DNA from: Lachnospiraceae bacterium
Lineage (GTDB): Bacteria > Bacillota > Clostridia > Lachnospirales > Lachnospiraceae
Assembly: GCA_017936885.1 (NCBI GenBank)
Contig: JAGBEO010000028.1
Span: forward strand, 124,001 to 188,000
DNA: 64,000 nt
Direction of reading: 5' to 3'
Part shown: in pieces, positions 17,236-25,469 of the stretch
Position numbering within the stretch: the stretch's first letter is position 1
How the letters are laid out: each line of letters opens with the position of its first letter
Program-made: the position numbers and the translations under genes
Notes under the pieces: generated by a model
What the model was told of the DNA's origin: nothing
What the model saw: the letters and a program-made list of their open reading frames with translations, nothing else
Databases searched by the model: none

Positions 17236-18615
17236 ATGAAATCCTATGAGTTAAAGCCGACACCTGAAAATCTTTTGAATACATTTTTGGAAGATACTAT
17301 TTCAAGAGACACAGATATTTTTCGTTTCATAGATATTTTGAATTCGATAGAGGATTGTTGTTCTATCGCTTTAGATGGCAATTGGGGATGTGGGAAGACA
17401 TTTTTTGTAAAGCAAACCAAAATGATAATGGATGCACACAATAGGTGCATTGCCGATGGAAATGAATCGGTATGCCAAAGGATTATTCAAAAACATTCAA
17501 AGTATCGGTCTTTAGAGGAGTTGGAACTGCAACCACAGATATGCGTATACTATGATGCATGGGAAAATGATAACGATGAAGATCCAATGCTATCATTGGT
17601 TTTTAGTATAATGAAAAGTGTGGATATAGATTATTCGCTTAAAGAGAATCCAAATTGTTTACAGTTAGGTGCTTCTGTGTTGGAACTTTTTACTGGAAAG
17701 AATTTTGGGCAAATCATTGAAATGCTACGGGGTGAAGATCCCCTTGTTATGCTTAAAAAAGGGAAAGATATACATAGAGCAATTTGCGAGTTCCTTGATA
17801 GTATTATGCATGAACGAGGAAATCGGCTAATAATTTTTATTGATGAATTGGATAGGTGTAAGCCAGAGTATGCAGTAAAGTTGCTTGAGAGAGTAAAGCA
17901 TTATTTTGAAAATGATAGTATTACATTTGTTTTCTCCACAAATATGAAAGAGCTACAGCATACGATACGAAGGTATTATGGTGAAAATTTTAATGCTTGC
18001 AAATATCTGGATAGATTTTTTGATTTGCGCATAACTATGCCGAAAGCCGATTATCAAAAGTTTTACACATCATTGAATTTTAATAATTCACACTATACTT
18101 ATGATGCTGTCTGTGATGCAGTAATTCGGACATATCACTTTGAACTTAGGGAAGTTGCTAAATATTTAAGATTGACTAAAGTTGCGGCATATAAAGCAAC
18201 TCATGGTGAGGGATATAGCTTTTCTTTTTCGGAAGGGCGTGGTATTGAGTTTTGCTTATTGTATGTTATTCCAATAATGATCGGTATAAAAATTCATGAT
18301 ATGGATGTTTATGAAGATTTTATTCATGGCAAAAATTATAAACCATTATTGGAGGTATTCAATAATATAGAGGATGTTTTTTTTAATGAACTATTAAATA
18401 GTAATGAAACATTTGGAACACCAGATGAAAAGCAAACACAGGTATCACTGGAGAGAAAAATCAAAGAACTGTATAACGTAATATTTATAAAACAATATAC
18501 AAGAACTGAATATCGTGCATCCGTTGGAAAATATATATTTAGCAAGGATACTAAGGAAATACTTCTTAAGGTGGCAGGATTACTTTCCAAATATACTGAC
18601 TTATCAGACGATTAA
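17236..18615 (+). CDS. KAP family P-loop NTPase
   Basis: 459 residues. Walker A is DGNWGCGKTFF near residues 48-56; Walker B is LIIFIDELDRCKPEYAVKLLE near residues 196-216, the DExDRCxP signature of KAP NTPases; a sensor-like VFSTNMKELQ follows. The transmembrane insertion of classical KAP proteins is not visible. KAP NTPases occur in phage-exclusion systems (e.g. PifA), and this one sits alone between an integrase fragment and the element end, the place of a cargo defence gene. TGGAGGAAGA precedes the ATG. Defence role inferred. Confidence 0.85.
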   Translation: MKSYELKPTPENLLNTFLEDTISRDTDIFRFIDILNSIEDCCSIALDGNWGCGKTFFVKQTKMIMDAHNRCIADGNESVCQRIIQKHSKYRSLEELELQPQICVYYDAWENDNDEDPMLSLVFSIMKSVDIDYSLKENPNCLQLGASVLELFTGKNFGQIIEMLRGEDPLVMLKKGKDIHRAICEFLDSIMHERGNRLIIFIDELDRCKPEYAVKLLERVKHYFENDSITFVFSTNMKELQHTIRRYYGENFNACKYLDRFFDLRITMPKADYQKFYTSLNFNNSHYTYDAVCDAVIRTYHFELREVAKYLRLTKVAAYKATHGEGYSFSFSEGRGIEFCLLYVIPIMIGIKIHDMDVYEDFIHGKNYKPLLEVFNNIEDVFFNELLNSNETFGTPDEKQTQVSLERKIKELYNVIFIKQYTRTEYRASVGKYIFSKDTKEILLKVAGLLSKYTDLSDD

Positions 18616-18909
18616 GGCTAGAAGATATATTTAGTTTTTAACTAATTTTTTCGTTTGTTTTGAAACACTGAAAAAATTAAAGTTGTTTAAAAAGATAGTG
18701 ATGTGTTTAATATTTGATTTATGCTAAAATACCAGAGTAGTAAAAGCACTCGATTCCTACTACTTTTTATTACTTTTGACGGCATCAATTTGCCCCGTTT
18801 TTCCTCGATTTGCTTATTTTGTTACATCTTTCACAATCTTTACAGAAAATGCCCCCGCAAATCGTGCCAAAACATGGCAAATCAGAGCATTTCAGGAGGA
18901 AAAATTAAC
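18616..18909 (+). other. Element right end, type B
   Basis: No gene. GAGTAGTAAAAG / TTCCTACTACTTTTTATTAC at about 18733-18775 forms an inverted repeat. TTTGCCCCG (about 18790) and GCAAATCGTGCCAAAACATGG (about 18857) form a second, dispersed one. AGGAGG precedes the repeat at 18910. A 22-base stretch starting TATGCTAAAATACCA is shared with 37558. Confidence 0.6.
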
Positions 18910-18940
18910 ATGATTAAGATACTTTTCGTCTGCCACGGCA
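18910..18940 (+). repeat. LMW-PTP start repeat 3 (attachment site)
   Basis: Encodes MIKILFVCHGK and continues open for 15 more codons to TAG. Codon changes relative to the true gene are mostly silent (AAA/AAG, TTA/CTT, TTT/TTC) or conservative (V to I). AGGAGG lies upstream. Confidence 0.8.
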
Positions 18941-19060
18941 AAACGCTAATCCATCCCCAACATTTCCAGAAAATTCAAGCTATCTAGCCAACAATATAAA
19001 CATTTTACCACGAATTTACCACTTTTTAATAAGACCCAAGCTCGCACAGTTATTTCATAA

Positions 19061-19113
19061 GCCAGTCAATCCCTATACCGTAGGCTCTTGCCTGCAAGTG
19101 GGGATTGACTGGC
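19061..19113. repeat. Long inverted repeat
   Basis: GCCAGTCAATCCC (19061-19073) and GGGATTGACTGGC (19101-19113) are perfectly complementary, with a 27-base loop holding a small inner AGGC/GCCT hairpin. There is no T run, so it is not a standard terminator. It sits in the left end of cassette 3. Confidence 0.6.
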
Positions 19114-19149
19114 GAAAGTAGATTGAAACAATAAAGCAGATAATAGAAA

Positions 19150-19187
19150 AAGGGATATTCCAATTCACTACTTTGGAATATCCCTTG
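19150..19187 (-). terminator. Terminator of the DUF1413-like gene
   Basis: A 14-base perfect stem (AAGGGATATTCCAA with its complement), which on the minus strand is followed by TTTTTCTATT. Confidence 0.75.
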
Positions 19188-19198
19188 ATTATTGCAAT

Positions 19199-19402
19199 TT
19201 ACTTGATTCTATATTTGTCAGCATCCCCTTCACAGTCTACAAATTCAACATTGGGGAACACTCCGTTATCAACATCCTTTCGAAATTCTCCGCCTATATG
19301 AGCCTGTGGATTGTCGATAATATCTCTGAGATAAAATTCATCCCCTTTCTTTAATTTGCTGATGGATGTGCTGATCTGATTTTTTATATCTTTGTAGTAC
19401 AT
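19199..19402 (-). CDS. DUF1413-like small protein
   Basis: 67 residues: LKKGDEFYLRDIIDNPQAH in the middle and a charged end. It resembles the DUF1413 family of small proteins found in mobile regions of Bacillota, function unknown. A GGGGG stretch lies upstream on the minus strand. It faces the opposite way to most cassette genes, as does the lipoprotein gene upstream. Confidence 0.55.
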   Translation of the reverse strand: MYYKDIKNQISTSISKLKKGDEFYLRDIIDNPQAHIGGEFRKDVDNGVFPNVEFVDCEGDADKYRIK

Positions 19403-19486
19403 TTCAATACCCCCACTTTCTTATTGTTTTGTCTTTTGGTTGCTTTGGTATATTTAAAGGAATATACTGTCTGCTTTAATTAGAAT

Positions 19487-20383
19487 TTATTGAAGATCAA
19501 AATCTGCTACATGTAGACTATCTTCATATTCTTCACTTTCACCTACGATATTTAACATATTTCCATCCTTATCAAAAAGAACAGATAATTTTGCTTCATT
19601 TTCTCCTACACGAATAGGAAGTTCATAAGCTACTTTCACACCGCTGACTTCATCTTTACTAAAAGGTGCTTCTGTAATAAGGTCATCTGAGGAAATAGAA
19701 TCCTTATTTTCTTCCATAAATTTGGCAAGATAGATAGCATCAGCCATAATTACATCTGAAAGATAAGTATTTCCATCATAAGTTCCATTTTCAACAGCTT
19801 TAAAATACTTATTAACAATTTCGTCATAAGTATGATTATTGATATAATCAACAGTTGACATGCTTTCTCCATCATTGTTGACAAAATTGTAATAAAACTC
19901 ACATGCGGCAGAAACATTTAAAACAACAGTTTCTTCATCATCAGATTTTCCTTGAAAGCCATCTTTTGTTACGATATTTGTATAATCCATGTTACTATAG
20001 CCCCAACTCCATTCAGCAGCACAATAGAAGGCATTCATATCTTCCATATTATAATATTGATCTAAAATCACAGGACGAGCATTAAGATACTGGATAAGTT
20101 TCTCATATGCTTCATCGAGAGTAAAGTCGGCTTCTTCAACCTCTGTGTCTTCCTCTGTATTCTCCTCAGTTACTTCATCCAAAACCTCTTCTTCGGATGC
20201 CGCGGTATCTGCTTCCTCTGTTTCTTCTGTAATTTCTTCTGTTTCCTCTGCAACAGCTTCTTCCGTCGCTTCTGTTTCTACAGTTTCACTCATAGTCTCC
20301 ACAGCTTCTTGTGAAGAATTTCCACAGGCTGTCATTCCCATCATCAGCCCGCCAAGCATGATTGCAATAAGTTTCTTTTTCAT
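19487..20383 (-). CDS. Putative lipoprotein with Glu/Thr-rich linker
   Basis: 298 residues. The lipoprotein signal peptide is MKKKLIAIMLGGLMMGMTAC with the lipobox Cys at residue 20. Residues 25-87 are a low-complexity spacer rich in Glu and Thr, likely spanning the cell wall. Residues 90-298 are a globular domain with several Tyr/Trp (AAEWSWGYSNMDY) and a DKDGNML strand near the end. It would be anchored outside the membrane. No family is recognised; in an anti-phage setting a surface role is conceivable but unsupported. Confidence 0.7.
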   Translation of the reverse strand: MKKKLIAIMLGGLMMGMTACGNSSQEAVETMSETVETEATEEAVAEETEEITEETEEADTAASEEEVLDEVTEENTEEDTEVEEADFTLDEAYEKLIQYLNARPVILDQYYNMEDMNAFYCAAEWSWGYSNMDYTNIVTKDGFQGKSDDEETVVLNVSAACEFYYNFVNNDGESMSTVDYINNHTYDEIVNKYFKAVENGTYDGNTYLSDVIMADAIYLAKFMEENKDSISSDDLITEAPFSKDEVSGVKVAYELPIRVGENEAKLSVLFDKDGNMLNIVGESEEYEDSLHVADFDLQ

Positions 20384-20562
20384 TTTTTTCTTTTTCTCCC
20401 TTTCTATTATGGATATATATTTTGTGTGAAAATTAGTTCAAAGCCAGTATAACATTATGAAATACGGATTGCAATACATAATATAATACAAATAAATTGC
20501 TAAATATAATACTTTAAAAACAATTAAATGGCAATATGATATGTAATATAGGAGGTATTCTA

Positions 20563-20733
20563 ATGGCATTTCAAATTAAATCTGATCGCAAAGAAACAGA
20601 GACAAAATCTATACGTTTTCCATTGGAATTGATTGATAGAATAGATAATGCAATTATGGATAAGGATGTATCGTTCTCAGGTTTTGTGATACAGGCGTGT
20701 GAATATGCACTGGATGATATGAATACTCAATAA
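20563..20733 (+). CDS. Ribbon-helix-helix DNA-binding protein
   Basis: 56 residues: the strand KSIRFPLELIDRIDNAI followed by helices VSFSGFVIQACEYALDDM, the Arc/MetJ-type fold used by small repressors and antitoxins. ATG at 20563 follows GGAGG. The next small frame begins about 45 bases downstream and could be its partner. Confidence 0.7.
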   Translation: MAFQIKSDRKETETKSIRFPLELIDRIDNAIMDKDVSFSGFVIQACEYALDDMNTQ

Positions 20734-20779
20734 AATATTATATTTATAAGGAAGAATACAATGAATATTTTTAAGGATA

Positions 20780-20971
20780 ATGATTTTGAAAAAGAAAAAT
20801 GAAAGAAGAAGCTATAAAAAATATGAAGAAGAGCATGAACAGCAAATATTAGAGCGTTATAAAGAAGACCGTTCAAATAATGAAAAAATGATTAAGCCCT
20901 TTTCTGAGTTAATAGCAGAAATCTTTGGTGAGGATACCAAGGTTCATCATTTAATCCTCACAGTGCAATAA
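20780..20971 (+). CDS. Small charged hypothetical protein
   Basis: 63 residues, mostly Lys, Glu and Arg (ERRSYKKYEEEHEQQILERY). No ribosome site lies directly before ATG 20780. A better-placed ATG at 20761, after AAGGAAG, opens a 13-codon frame that overlaps it, so the original gene may have started there and been frameshifted. Function unknown; possible partner of the ribbon-helix-helix protein. Confidence 0.35.
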   Translation: MILKKKNERRSYKKYEEEHEQQILERYKEDRSNNEKMIKPFSELIAEIFGEDTKVHHLILTVQ

Positions 20972-21304
20972 GTCAGCGACCACCCAAAAAGGATATGTAA
21001 TACACATCAAAACATGATGTGTATTTTTTATGGTCTTTAACCTGTTGAGTGCATCGGAGTTTCTCCCAACGGAGAAATGGAGATGTGCGAAACAATAAAC
21101 CACTTGCGATGCGGGTGGTGGGCAAGTGCTTATAGCACAATCATCTTTCCAGTGTATAATAGAGGTGTCCAAGTCACTACTATAGAAAGGAAAGGTGATT
21201 TTTTAGTTTAGAAATAATATATTTGACGAGAAATACTTACGACTATATAATTTAATCGTAAGCTAAGTCGTAAGCGAAATCGTAAGTTGTTGTGGAGGTA
21301 GATT
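20972..21304. other. Spacer with terminator and hairpins
   Basis: No gene. It contains the terminator at 21000-21029, a TTTCTCC-CAAC-GGAGAAA hairpin near 21061-21078, a TATAAT at 21155-21160 with no strong -35, and repeated TCGTAAG words near 21257-21285. Confidence 0.4.
21000..21029 (+). terminator. Terminator
   Basis: ATACACATCA (21000-21009) and TGATGTGTAT (21015-21024) form a 10-base stem followed by TTTTT. Confidence 0.75.
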
Positions 21305-22320
21305 ATGGCGATTCCCATTACTATAGAAAACTTTTAACAGAAAATGTTGTAGAATGGGCAAGAATCGAATTTAAGAAGGCTGGAATCCAGAAACAACATT
21401 AAAGACTATTAGTGCATTTGCCAATGATATTGATAATTGGGGCGGTGGATATATTGTTATAGGTGCAGAAGAAAAAGACGGGAAAGTAGTTAGACCAGTA
21501 AAAGGAATTGAACCTGATTCAAAGAATAGTGAAAAGATTTATTATATACGAAAATTGTCTAGCACAATTGAAGCTACCGATATAGATGTAAAAGAATTGA
21601 TGTCATTATCACATAATATTCCGTTTGACGATAGAATAAATTCAAAGGCTGAGATGAAGGATCTAAAATATCCGATTATAAAGAATTACCTGCAGAGTGT
21701 TCATAGTAGTTTACTTAACGATATTGATAATTTGGATACAGAGCAGTTGGCAAGAAATTTAAGGATAGCAGATGGTCCAGCGGAATATTATAAACCATTA
21801 AATGTTGGAATTTTGTTTTTTAATGATCATCTGGAAATGTTTTTCCCTTATAGCCAAATAGAAGTTGTTAATATTCCGGATCCAACAGGACAGGGAATGG
21901 AGGAACGTATTTTCGCTGGACCGATAGATGAACAATTACGAAATGCTCTGAATTATATAAAAAATAATGTAATCGCAGAGAAGATTTTTAAGGTTACCGG
22001 ACAAGCAGAAGCTATAAGAGTTAAAAACTATAGTTATGAAGCAATTGAAGAATTTCTTTCAAATGCAATTTATCACAAATCTTATCAGATACATGAACTG
22101 GTCACAGTGCGAATAGAAGCAGATAAGATAGAAATTACTAGCACGCCAGGACCGGATAGATCAATTTCTGATGATGATATAAGTAAATACCAGATGAGAA
22201 CGAGAAGATTCGTTTTTTTCTGTTATCATTCCGATTCATGAAGCATTTATAGGTAATGGAAAAATTAGTGATGAAGAAAAATCCACTGGTGTCATAAATG
22301 GCGGTTTGCTATGGAAAGAG
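21305..22320 (+). pseudogene. AlbA_2 / RecG-related ATP-binding regulator, decayed
   Basis: GGAGG precedes ATG 21305, but the frame breaks twice before 21390. The protein can be rejoined as ENVVEWARIEFKKG, then SAFANDIDNWGGGYIVIGAEE (AlbA_2 core), then about 228 intact codons to NAIYHKSYQIHELVTVRIE (GHKL-like ATP-binding part). At about 22200 the frame breaks again and a stretch is deleted before SVIIPIHEAFIGNG. It then runs into integrase sequence. Relatives are putative transcriptional regulators or Schlafen-like proteins. Not functional. Confidence 0.7.
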
Positions 22321-22329
22321 ACCTTGATT

Positions 22330-22478
22330 TGTTGTTCTAACATGGCAAAAAGCGGAATGAATCCGAAAATGTTACAGTATATCATGGGTCATTCTGATAT
22401 AAGCGTTACCTTAAACACTTAACCCATGTGAATTTTGAGGACGCACAAAGCGAACTACAGCGTGTTGTGAGTGAGTAA
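22330..22478 (+). pseudogene. Integrase C-terminal stub
   Basis: Reads CCSNMAKSGMNPKMLQYIMGHSDISVTLNT, then a small deletion breaks the frame just before the catalytic Tyr region, then THVNFEDAQSELQRVVSE and stop. It is a 50-codon remnant of the same integrase type as the intact copy at 47190 and the 18-codon stub at 11944. Confidence 0.8.
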
Positions 22479-22629
22479 AATAGCGAGTGGTAAAATGAAA
22501 ATTTTTACCACTTTTGCATGGGGAAATACAAGAAAATACGTGACAATACAAGAAAAAGTGTATGAAATCAAGAACAGTGAAAACGGCTATAAGTCTTGAA
22601 AATACAGGAAATAAAGGAGTTTTAGCGTT
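22479..22629 (+). other. Element right end, type A
   Basis: AGTGGTAAAA / TTTTACCACT inverted repeat (22485-22511), then about 110 bases nearly identical to 12070-12180, ending in AAGGAG before the repeat at 22630. Confidence 0.65.
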
Positions 22630-22661
22630 ATGATAAAAATTTTATTTGTGTGCCACGGCAA
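22630..22661 (+). repeat. LMW-PTP start repeat 4 (attachment site)
   Basis: Encodes MIKILFVCHGK, then KWQFDGIPLI and TAG. The sequence past the core matches that after repeat 2 (AGTGGCARTTTGATGGGATT), so both are ends of the same element type. Confidence 0.85.
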
Positions 22662-22779
22662 GAAGTGGCAGTTTGATGGGATTCCTCTGATTTAGGTGGG
22701 TTATGAAATTAAGTGGACGATTTTTACAACTTTTGAAGGATGTTCCAATGTGACATGAATATATGGATTGGAGAAGTCA
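22662..22779 (+). other. Element left end, type A
   Basis: Shares the 22672-22754 block with 15342-15424 and 33830-33912. It leads straight to the start of the RhuM-Fic gene. Confidence 0.55.
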
Positions 22780-23712
22780 ATGAATAACAAAAATGAGATT
22801 ATTCTATTTGAGACAGAGGATAGAATGATATCTTTACCAGTTATGGTAAAAGAGGAAACTGTTTGGCTTAATAGAAATCAGTTGTCAGAGCTGTTTGAAC
22901 GTGACATAAAAACGATTGGTAAGCATATTAATAATGCTTTGAAAGAAGAATTATCTGGGCAAAATACAGTTGTCGCAAAATTTGCGACAACTGCTTCCGA
23001 TGGCAAAAAATACATGGTAGAGCACTATAATTTGGACGTTATTATTTCCGTTGGTTATAGGGTGAAATCAAAACGAGGCATCGAATTTAGACGTTGGGCA
23101 AATTGTGTCTTAAAAGAATACATACTCAAAGGATACGCGGTAAATCATAATCGTATGAATCAATTAAATGAGGTAATACGAGTTATGAAAAGAGTAGAAA
23201 ATAGTCTGGATACAAAACAAGTATTAACAGTAGTAGAAAGATATAGTCAGGCACTAGAACTGTTAGATGCCTATGATCATCAGAATATGGAACGGCCAAA
23301 AGGAAATAGAGCAACATATATTCTGACTTATGAGGAATGTAGAAAAGTAATTGATAATATGAAATTTGGCGACAGCAGTTCATTATTCGGTAATGAAAAG
23401 GATGATTCATTTAAAGGAAGCATTGGGGCAATTTATCAAAGCTTCGCAGGAGAAGACTTATATCCTACTTTAGAAGAAAAAGCTGCAAATTTATTATATT
23501 TTGTCACGAAGAATCATAGTTTTTCCGATGGAAATAAACGAATAGCTGCAACAATGTTCTTATATTTTCTGGATAAGAATGGTGTCTTATTTAGAAATGG
23601 GGAAAAATTAATTGACGATCATACGCTTGTTGCACTTACGATTATGATTGCGGAATCAAATCCAGAAGAAAAAGAAATGATGATAAGTGTAATTATGAAT
23701 TGTATAAAATAA
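22780..23712 (+). CDS. RhuM-Fic/Doc fusion protein
   Basis: About 310 residues. The N-terminal RhuM-type module (residues 5-125: ISLPVMVKEETVWLNRNQLSELFERD, VISVGYRVKSKRGIEFRRWA) is joined to a C-terminal Fic/Doc domain with the motif HSFSDGNKRIAATMF near residue 247. The motif is HxFxDGNKR, complete for AMP or phosphate transfer. It probably modifies a cellular target as a toxin. No antitoxin gene is visible in the unit. ATG 22780 follows TTGGAG. It is the only gene between repeats 4 and 5. Confidence 0.85.
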   Translation: MNNKNEIILFETEDRMISLPVMVKEETVWLNRNQLSELFERDIKTIGKHINNALKEELSGQNTVVAKFATTASDGKKYMVEHYNLDVIISVGYRVKSKRGIEFRRWANCVLKEYILKGYAVNHNRMNQLNEVIRVMKRVENSLDTKQVLTVVERYSQALELLDAYDHQNMERPKGNRATYILTYEECRKVIDNMKFGDSSSLFGNEKDDSFKGSIGAIYQSFAGEDLYPTLEEKAANLLYFVTKNHSFSDGNKRIAATMFLYFLDKNGVLFRNGEKLIDDHTLVALTIMIAESNPEEKEMMISVIMNCIK

Positions 23713-23731
23713 TTATATGGAGGGTTAGCAT

Positions 23732-23762
23732 ATGATAAAAGTATTATTTGTCTGCCACGGCA
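23732..23762 (+). repeat. LMW-PTP start repeat 5 (attachment site)
   Basis: All 31 bases of the core are identical to the genuine gene start at 48574-48604 and to repeat 7 at 37757. Encodes MIKVLFVCHGKVLTCG and stop; GGAGGG upstream. It closes the 1.1-kb RhuM-Fic unit. Confidence 0.9.
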
Positions 23763-24030
23763 AGGTACTAACTTGTGGATAAAAAGCTGATAGAATAAGT
23801 ATTTCTGGGTTTTAGAACTTGAATTTACAATTGATTTACAACTTTTTAAGCAGGCTCTGATACGGTAAGCCGTGAGGAATAAAATCCTCATGGCTTTTTG
23901 TGGAACATAATGTAGAAAATTGAGATATCAAATATTTAGAAAATGTTGAGATTATATTTATTGAAAGTATGGAGGCTTTATGATAGCATGAATATAAGAG
24001 AGTTTAAGCAAGGGCAGGTGGAATAGAATT
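23763..24030 (+). other. Element left end, type B
   Basis: After the core comes AAGGTACTAACTTGTGG, related to AAGATACTAACATGTAGG after repeat 6. A hairpin terminator at 23868-23900, introduced by TGATACGGTAAG, is also present at both places. No gene. Confidence 0.55.
23868..23900 (+). terminator. Terminator-like hairpin of element end
   Basis: AGCCGTGAGGA (23868-23878) with TCCTCATGGCT (23885-23895), then TTTTTG. One G-U pair in the stem. Confidence 0.65.
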
Positions 24031-24813
24031 TTGGATAAGATGAATAATAAACGTGAAGAACTTATAGAAAAAATTAGAGAATTCCGTCTGCTCGATGACG
24101 ATTTTATGAGTAAAGTTTTTGAGGATGATTATGAGTGTATTGAGCTTCTTTTACATATCATAATGGGAAAATCGGATTTAAAGGTAAAGGAGGCTCACGC
24201 TCAATACAGTATAAAAAATCTGGTAGGGCGGTCTGTAAGATTAGATATATACGCAGTTGATATGTTAGGTAAGAAATACAATATTGAAGTACAGAGAGCA
24301 GATAAAGGAGCAGGAGCAAAAAGAGCACGGTATAATAGCAGTGTAATAGACACGAATTCTTTATTACCGGGATCTGATATTAACGATTTACCAGAAACTT
24401 ATGTCATATTTATTACTGAAAATGATGTTATGGGTGGCAATGAACCGATTTATCATGTGGATCGTGTTGTTAAGGAAGCAGGAAAAACTTTTGATGATGA
24501 AGCACATATCATATATGTAAATGGAGCATATCAAGACTGTACACCGTTGGGGTGGCTTATGCATGATTTTTCTTGTAAAAATCCGTCAGATATGCATTAT
24601 AAGATATTAGCAGATAAAACTAGATATTTTAAGGAAGATGAGAAAGGAGTGGCAGCTATGTGTAAAATAATGGAAGAATTGATAGATGGTGAAAAGAAAG
24701 AAATTGCGTTAAAGATGTTGGAAGATGGTAAATTGCAGAAAGAAGAAATTGCAAAATATTTTGGGCTTCCATTGGAACAGGTAGAAGAGTTGGCAAATTG
24801 TCATGCTAGGTAA
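24031..24813 (+). CDS. Rpn family recombination-promoting nuclease / PDDEXK family transposase
   Basis: 260 residues. FMSKVFEDDYECIELLLHIIMG at residues 25-46 is the Rpn-type start, followed by the PD-(D/E)XK core RSVRLDIYAVDMLGKKYNIEVQRADKG near residues 70-96 (Asp, then E-x-Q). The C-terminus has a short helical MLEDGKLQKEEIAKYFGL. Such proteins are annotated as transposases but act as DNA nucleases that promote recombination or phage defence. TTG 24031 follows AGGTGG; ATG 24040 is an alternative. Confidence 0.82.
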   Translation: MDKMNNKREELIEKIREFRLLDDDFMSKVFEDDYECIELLLHIIMGKSDLKVKEAHAQYSIKNLVGRSVRLDIYAVDMLGKKYNIEVQRADKGAGAKRARYNSSVIDTNSLLPGSDINDLPETYVIFITENDVMGGNEPIYHVDRVVKEAGKTFDDEAHIIYVNGAYQDCTPLGWLMHDFSCKNPSDMHYKILADKTRYFKEDEKGVAAMCKIMEELIDGEKKEIALKMLEDGKLQKEEIAKYFGLPLEQVEELANCHAR

Positions 24814-24877
24814 TTTTATACATGAGATTATAATGACCAAAAAAGATTTCATTGACAGAAGTAAATATAGAATTTAG

Positions 24878-24909
24878 AGGCGTTCTGCTGGAAGCGGACG
24901 CCTTTTTTC
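24878..24909 (+). terminator. Terminator of Rpn gene
   Basis: GGCGTTCTGC / AGCGGACGCC stem with TGGA loop, followed by TTTTTTC. Confidence 0.75.
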
Positions 24910-24976
24910 TGTGGAAAAGGAAAGAATAGAGTATATAAACTTTAGGATGACAAAAAAGGGAAATTATTAAGGCATG

Positions 24977-25015
24977 GGGAATATTCTTGTGATAGGACAG
25001 AATATTCCTCTTTTA
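24977..25015 (+). terminator. Terminator-like hairpin
   Basis: GGAATATTCT (24978-24987) with AGAATATTCC (24999-25008), followed by TCTTTTAC. Confidence 0.55.
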
Positions 25016-25118
25016 CTATGTGAAAAAGCAATTGTACGATGTATGTACGGTATATCAGATATGAGATGGTATATGTATTTGCTGCAAGAGATGATTTAAA
25101 GTATAGGAGTGGGGACAT

Positions 25119-25409
25119 ATGGCAGAAGAGAAAGATATTTTTGAAATAATTATAGAAAATTCCGTTAATGAACGAATGGATAATATTTTATTAGAAAATG
25201 AAGAGTATATAAAAATACAAAATAAGATTGATGAGCAGATAGAGCGGTTCAATGAATTGGATTTAGACAGGGAACAGCGGTTGGTCGTGGATCGGTTAGT
25301 GTCTTTTTATACGGAAAGCGGTGCTTTATACGGTAGAATGACATATAAACAGGGCTTTATGGATTGTGTATCTCTACTGCAAAAAATAAATTTAATTAAA
25401 GCGTCATAA
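25119..25409 (+). CDS. Small hypothetical protein
   Basis: 96 residues, acidic and helical (FEIIIENSVNERMDNILLENEEY), ending with SGALYGRMTYKQGFMDCVSLLQ. No domain is recognised with certainty; similar short proteins occur in Lachnospiraceae accessory regions. AGGAGTGGGG lies upstream. Cargo of the cassette that also holds Hachiman. Confidence 0.6.
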   Translation: MAEEKDIFEIIIENSVNERMDNILLENEEYIKIQNKIDEQIERFNELDLDREQRLVVDRLVSFYTESGALYGRMTYKQGFMDCVSLLQKINLIKAS

Positions 25410-25469
25410 TTATAGAACCGTTGAGAGATGCTTACGGAAATCTGAGATTTTTTTAATGAGTTAGGTTAC

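Larger units (their letters stand above)
24814..25118. other. Spacer with two hairpin terminators
   Basis: No gene. Terminators at 24878-24909 and 24977-25015 are listed separately. The right edge carries AGGAGTGGGG before the next ATG. Confidence 0.5.

Noticed and set aside
18910..18987. Short peptide genes (MIKILFVCHGK...) at each repeat
   Set aside because: They are the truncated beginnings of the phosphatase gene. Open length after the core is random, so they are listed as attachment repeats, not as genes.
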